From Pilaira anomala (taxonomy: Eukaryota > Mucoromycota > Mucoromycetes > Mucorales > Mucoraceae): a stretch of DNA of 64,000 nt. This document shows positions 59,289 through 64,000 of this stretch, in pieces. The notes beneath the pieces are model-generated. The model was given only the letters and a program-made list of their open reading frames with translations, was not told where the DNA came from and did no database searches. The translations under genes were made by a program, and so were the position numbers. Within the stretch, counting starts at the first letter, position 1, and each line of letters starts with the position of its first letter. Location of the stretch: positions 124,001 to 188,000 of the forward strand of contig JAIXMQ010000037.1 in NCBI GenBank assembly GCA_025716855.1. Direction: 5' to 3'.

Positions 59289-60788
59289 ATGGATTCTCTT
59301 GACTTAAAGTTACCAGGATACATGGTGTACTGTGTCATCATTGCCTGTCTTGGTTCATTCAGTAACGGTTGGGTCATTGGCTCTGCTAACGTTCCAGGAG
59401 AGGTTACTCATGCCTGTGTAAATGGTATGAACCATATTGCTAACAGTGCTTTCCCTGATTGTCTTCCTATGAACGATGCCCTTTGGGGTTTTGCTGTCTC
59501 TTCTTTCTGTGTTGGTGGTTTGATTGGTGGTCTCTTTGGTGGTACCATCCAAACCAAGTATGGTCGTAAGAAGACTATTATCTTCAACAACTTGGGTTGG
59601 GTTCTTGGTGCCGTCTTAATTGGTGCCTCTGTTTCTCCTGCTATGTTCATTATCGGTCGTATTCTCTGTGGTCTTTCTTGTGGTCTCGGTTCTCTTTCTA
59701 CTCCTACTTATGTTGGTGAGATCTCTACTGTTAAAGGTCGTGGTATGATGGGTACTTGTAACCAATTTGCTATCGTTATTGGTATTTTACTCGCTTCTGT
59801 TGTCGGTCTCCCTCTTGCTTATGTTCCTCTTTGGAGAATTAACTATGCTATTGTTGCTATCCCTGCTATTGCTCAATTCTTCTTGATGCCTGGTTGTGTT
59901 GAATCTCCTCGTTATCTCATCACTCAAAACCGTCTTGAAGAAGCTCGTGCTAACCTCCAAAGACTTCGTCCTAATGCCAACATTGAACGTGAATTCTATG
60001 AACAAGTTGAAGGTATCCTTGGTACTACCGCTGCCAATGCTCTCACTAGTGTCAACATGAAGACAACCGAAGAAAAGATTGATGAAAAGGAATTCGATAG
60101 CGCTAACCTTGAAGATGGTGTTGCTCCTGTTGCTAACGGTGGTGATTGCCATGCTACCTTAAACATGATTCAAATTTTCCAAGACCCTGTTATTCGCAAG
60201 ATTGCTATCACTGTCATCTTACTTCACGTTATTCAACAATTGATTGGTATGAACGCTGTCATGTACTACTCTACTACTATCTTCAACATGTCTTTCGACG
60301 CTGAAATGTCAAAGTACATGGCTATTGTTACCACTGTTGTTAACTTTGTCTCTACTATTGTTTCCTTGTTCTTGATTGATCGTATGGGTCGTCGTCCTTT
60401 GCTTTTAATTGCTGAAGCTGGTGCTTGTATCTTCTCTGTTCTTTTAATTATCGGTTACGTCTATGAGATTGGTGCTCTTTTGATTGTTGCCGTCTTTGGT
60501 TATGTCCTTTCTTTCGCTATTGGTGTTGGACCCATTCCTTGGATGGTTACCTCTGAAATGTCACCTGTCTATGCTTCTTCTGCTGTCGGTTCTATTGCCA
60601 CCGCTGTCAACTGGGCCATGAACTTCTTAATTGGTCAATGTTTCCCTGTTATCTTTGCCGAAATTCAAGGTTACTCATTCGCTATCTTTGCTGCTATTGC
60701 TGCTATGGCTTTCGTCTTCACCTGGTTCAGAGTCCCTGAAACCAAGAACCGTTCCATCGAAGCTATTGTCAAGTCTTTCGAAGCCTAA
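59289..60788 (+). CDS. Hexose transporter (MFS sugar porter family)
   Basis: An intronless gene for 499 aa with about 12 membrane helices. Sugar-porter signatures are all present: KYGRKKTI after helix 2, RILCGLSCGLGS, YVGEIS, VESPRYLI (PESPR-like), QQLIGMNAVMYYS (QQxxGxN), DRMGRRPLLL, and PETKNRSIEAI at the C-terminus. The leading group resembles fungal Hxt/GLUT-like proton or facilitated glucose transporters. Codon choice is strongly biased (GGT, GCT, CGT, TCT), and the strong TATA box plus pyrimidine leader suggests high expression. The exact substrate range cannot be told. Confidence 0.94.
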   Translation: MDSLDLKLPGYMVYCVIIACLGSFSNGWVIGSANVPGEVTHACVNGMNHIANSAFPDCLPMNDALWGFAVSSFCVGGLIGGLFGGTIQTKYGRKKTIIFNNLGWVLGAVLIGASVSPAMFIIGRILCGLSCGLGSLSTPTYVGEISTVKGRGMMGTCNQFAIVIGILLASVVGLPLAYVPLWRINYAIVAIPAIAQFFLMPGCVESPRYLITQNRLEEARANLQRLRPNANIEREFYEQVEGILGTTAANALTSVNMKTTEEKIDEKEFDSANLEDGVAPVANGGDCHATLNMIQIFQDPVIRKIAITVILLHVIQQLIGMNAVMYYSTTIFNMSFDAEMSKYMAIVTTVVNFVSTIVSLFLIDRMGRRPLLLIAEAGACIFSVLLIIGYVYEIGALLIVAVFGYVLSFAIGVGPIPWMVTSEMSPVYASSAVGSIATAVNWAMNFLIGQCFPVIFAEIQGYSFAIFAAIAAMAFVFTWFRVPETKNRSIEAIVKSFEA

Positions 60789-61070
60789 ATAGATTTTATC
60801 TTATTATAACCCCCTTTTCAATCATTTTTTTTTAACATTTCCCCCCTCTTCTCTTTTCTATAGTTTTTTTTTTACCCTTTATAATTTTAATTTTTTAGCA
60901 TTCTGTACATTTCTTTCTCTCCCTCAATTATTTTTGTAATAATAACATATTTATTTACAACACAATTTTATTCTTTTTTCTTTACAATATTTTGGAACGT
61001 TGACCGTTCATTATAATCGATTAAAAATATAAATAAAAAAATTTCAAAAAAAAAAAGTTTTTCCAGTTTT
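60789..61070. other. 3' region of the hexose transporter
   Basis: T-rich sequence with polyadenylation-like A/T motifs. No gene. Confidence 0.5.
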
Positions 61071-61444
61071 TTACCACTTGATTTTTTTGTCGGGAAAAAA
61101 CTCTTTTTGATTCCTTGTAATACTACAGTTTTAAATGAGATAAAATCAGGTTCATCCTCAGCTCAAATAACGATCATATTGGTTGAAAAGTTTAACAGTA
61201 TGTCTGTACGACAAGCACAAAAAATGAGTGATTAGCGAATAATGTATCATAATGCTTCAACGGGAAGATACGGTTTACAAATTTCATCTTTGTCGGTACA
61301 TAACTTAAGTAGATGTTGTACTTGATCTAGACCACAGTGAGCGGAATAAATATCGTATTTTGTAGTGATAAATGTCTGGATTTCTCCCCCAAGTAATTCG
61401 AAATATGAAAATTTACAACCGACAAGAAAAGTATCTCCAACCAC
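61071..61444 (-). pseudogene. Dead duplicate of the myo-inositol oxygenase last exon
   Basis: The minus strand aligns along its length with the intact last exon at 61818-62249, from GTGGTTGGAGATAC at the 5' end to the Trp-stop TGG TAA at the 3' end. It has several frameshifts and stops, and it lacks about 50 bp corresponding to [10 protein letters not shown]. The splice acceptor AG before GTGGTTGG has become AAT. No copy of exon 1 was found next to it, so it is a partial tandem duplication. Confidence 0.85.
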
Positions 61445-61817
61445 ATTCTCTTAATTAGTAATCAATTTTTCTTTAAAAAAAACTTATTCAACATTTCCCT
61501 TCATCATCATCTTTACAAGTACTACTTTATTTACGTATATACAATCATTTATATGCCTGTTTTTAATTTCTATTGTTTTATTTAAAGCCTTTTATTCGTT
61601 GATGCTTGTCTTAAGCATAAGAGTTACTTTGTAAATTAAACGTATAAAGAATGTATGTTTCTCATATATGTTTGTGAATAATTGATCTAAACAAAGGGGA
61701 TGTTCTGAAAGCCCAAAGTAGATATGTAAGCTCGTAACGTGTATCAAAATGCAAGTTAATTTTTTTTTTGTAAAAAGAGCGGAAAAGATAAAACATATTG
61801 TCAAATAAATCAGGTTT
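61445..61817. other. Intergenic spacer between MIOX and its pseudo-exon
   Basis: 373 bp. No gene seen. Confidence 0.5.
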
Positions 61818-62765
61818 TTACCACTTTATTTTGCAGGGAAAAAACTCTTCTATTAATTCCTTATAGTATGGTTTTAGTGCGATAACATCAGGCTCCTCTT
61901 CAGCCTTAGAATATAGATCATATTGATTGAAAAGTCTGACCCATTTCAACATTTCAATATCATGCGTGTTTAATAACCAGCCGTATTCACCGTCCGTGTG
62001 ACAAGCGTAAAAGGAGTGATGTCGAATAATGTAGAGTGCTTCAACGGGTAGATAGGGTTTACAAACTTGATAAAAGTATTCATCGTGTCCATAACTTAAA
62101 TGTACTTGATCCAAACCACAATGAGGAGAGTAAATACCATATTTTGTAGAGTAGATAGGATGATGATAATCTGGATTTTTTTCCAAGTAACTTGAATAAA
62201 CTATTTTTGAAGAGAATTCACAGCCAACAGGAAAAGTATCTCCAACCACCTTTAAAAAAAAAAAAAGGGGGATTGCTTATAGTAACTATAATAAAGGAAT
62301 CTAAGTTAAACTTACTGTCCACTGAGGCTCACCTAAAAAGAACAAATATTTCCCAAGATCATGAATAAGTGCAGTTAAAATCATCCAGCGTGGTTGATTG
62401 TCTCTTCTTGCAGCTTCTGCAGATTGAATTGAATGTACAATTTGAGACATTTGTGTATCTGGATCCGATTCATCTACAAGTGTATTTAAAAGTTCAAGTG
62501 CTTCCCAAATACCCATCTCGCCATGGTTCAATTCACCATACAATTCCTTTTTTTCTAATACATGGGCCAATGTTTGCTTTTCATGATTTTCTTTATAGAA
62601 TGCTGATACAAGTGGTTGCTCTTCATCGGCTACTTGGTAATTACGAAACGCACTTGTTTCCTTATCTGATTTATTCGTACCATACTTTGTTTGAATGAAA
62701 CCTTCCCATGCTTCTGCAATCTTGATAGCTTCAGATAATGGATTTCTTGCTGTAATCACTCTCAT
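61818..62765 (-). CDS. MIOX: Myo-inositol oxygenase
   Basis: Two exons on the minus strand (62765-62316, 62249-61818) encode 293 aa, close to the usual 285. The di-iron enzyme cleaves myo-inositol to D-glucuronate, opening inositol catabolism. Metal ligands are visible: [17 protein letters not shown] (HD pair), [38 protein letters not shown] and FNQYDLYSK. The N-terminal FRNYQ(V)AD and [11 protein letters not shown] match the family. The intron falls between EPQWT and [11 protein letters not shown] broken copy of its last exon lies directly downstream (61071-61444), evidence of a local duplication. Confidence 0.95.
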
Positions 62766-63366
62766 GATAAAAAAAAAAAAAGAGAAAGACAGACGAAAAA
62801 AAAAGAAAGGAATCAATTCAAGAATATATAGGCTGGGGATTTTTACTTCTCCTTTTATGTCATATTGTTTGCTTTTGTTTTCTTTCTTTTTCTCACGCTT
62901 GTATATATATATATATATATATAAATACGTTGATATTTTTATATTGACACACACACACACGGTACTCCTTTATGTATTTGTTTACAGTGTAAAAAAAAAA
63001 AAAAAAAAGACTGATATAAACAAGTCAAGAATAATTATTGAATATAATGCAAGTGTGTTACAAGAATAATAAAAGGATTCTGGTTTTTCAACGGACTTGA
63101 TCAAAATTCTAAATCAAAACGAAGCATATGATTTTGCATCAATATTTATAATATTCAAGATCATACAACCCAGGTCTCATGCAAACAATACTTTGTGTTA
63201 CAATTTGCTTCAGATATGAAAAAATGTCGATCATCGTAGTGACTTGTTAAAAAAGGACCGGTCTTCCAATACCTACACAATTCATTTTTTAGGAAAAAGA
63301 GAGAAATAATTCTGTAATATTATTTTCTTTTTCTCATTGTTTTCCAGAAAAAAAAAAGAAAAAGAA
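62766..63366. other. Divergent promoter region MIOX/CDC50
   Basis: 601 bp containing (TA)n near 62906 and (CA)n near 62946 and poly(A) tracts. No gene. Confidence 0.5.
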
Positions 63367-64000
63367 ATGTCAAAAAAAGAGAAACAACAAAAGGAAGAAG
63401 AAAAAAAGACAAAACCAAACAAGCCAACTGGTACAAAAAAAAAAAAAAAAAAAAAAAAAAGAGAGAGAGAGATTGTTATTAACTTTTTTAAATAGATGGT
63501 GCATTTCGTCAACAGAGGTTACCTGCTTGGCAACCCGTTATGACACCTCGGCTAGTATTACCTTCATTATTTATAATTGGTATCTTATTTTGTCCAGCAG
63601 GAGGATTGTTATGGTGGAATAGTAATAAAGTAAAGTCTTCAAATATATATATATATATATATTCATTATTCTTTTTTTTTTTCATTGTATTAACAACATT
63701 TACGTAAAAGGTTGATCAAATCATGATTAATTATTCATATTGTAAACAATACGAAAATCCAGTATACATGGTGGGAGATCTTTTTGATTATCAATTGTCG
63801 GATTCCAGCGTAAATATGTCAAACATACAAGCACCTGCCTACAGTTACAGAAACGAAAGTACTTTTCTTGACCCAAACTGGGGAAACCCGAATAATTTAT
63901 CCGTACCTCGCTGTACAATTGACTTTACAGTCCCAACCACAATGAAAGCTCCCATCTTTATGTATTATAGACTTACAAACTTTTATCAAAACCATAGACA
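63367..64000 (+). CDS. CDC50: CDC50/LEM3-family P4-ATPase subunit (5' part)
   Basis: Three exons are visible: 63367-63430, 63496-63629 and 63711 to the window edge. The reading starts [20 protein letters not shown], then the conserved [17 protein letters not shown], a first membrane helix ([20 protein letters not shown]), and the luminal part with C-rich and N-glycosylation sites ([34 protein letters not shown]). The family forms the obligatory beta-subunit of lipid flippases (Drs2, Dnf). The second luminal half and second helix lie outside the window. Confidence 0.93.

Overview
This window looks like nuclear DNA of an early-diverging filamentous fungus, most likely Mucoromycota (Mucorales type). 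It is strongly A/T-rich with many poly(A)/poly(T) runs. Genes are densely packed on both strands and are cut by many short introns (about 45-110 nt, GTAAGT-like donors, YAG acceptors, CTAAT-like branch sites). Several encoded proteins fit this group: a chitin deacetylase, a Cdc11-type septin, an Ypd1-type phosphotransfer protein, a Kre9/Knh-like GPI wall protein and hexose-transport and pyruvate-decarboxylase genes. All exon joins were read by eye and checked for frame. Splice positions are therefore predictions, and an offset of a base or two is possible.

Layout. 1-302: 5' end of an unknown gene with 15-residue repeats (-), divergent from hisC (515-1738, +). 2890-4771: cytochrome P450. 5183-5255: tRNA-Ala(UGC). 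6132-7101: a decayed coding stretch. 7404-7898: a small secreted protein. 8031-18859: a minus-strand block with a PPWD1-like WD40/cyclophilin, carnitine acetyltransferase, GNAT, Rab6/Ypt6, septin and a PPR-like protein. 19690-29335: pyruvate decarboxylase, SUB1/PC4, BLOC-1 subunit 2, acetylornithine aminotransferase, USE1 SNARE, YPD1 and an SQS1-like G-patch protein. 31055-31850: GPI wall protein.

32,000-40,900 is a gene-poor graveyard. It holds a Tc1/mariner relic, a hidden three-exon gene (35281-36198, -), a roughly 535-bp near-palindromic inverted duplication of a decayed ORF family of unknown function, and several other coding relics. From 40927 onward intact genes return: NPL4, a Sec7/PH Arf-GEF, a PKA catalytic subunit, a COP1-type RING/WD40 ubiquitin ligase, chitin deacetylase, a hexose transporter, myo-inositol oxygenase with a dead duplicate of its last exon, and the 5' part of a CDC50/LEM3 flippase subunit that runs off the right edge.

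There are no operons, but some neighbours share logic. HisC and acetylornithine aminotransferase both carry perfect GCN4/CpcA-type TGA(G/C)TCA sites upstream, which suggests general amino-acid control. Rab6, USE1, BLOC1S2, the Arf-GEF and CDC50 are all membrane-traffic genes but are scattered and show no sign of co-regulation. The most notable gene is the COP1 homologue. The most notable gene structures are an ATG-only coding exon in NPL4 and, in the septin, a 9-nt first coding exon, a GC-AG intron and a 22-nt microexon. I did not find a convincing new multi-gene system.
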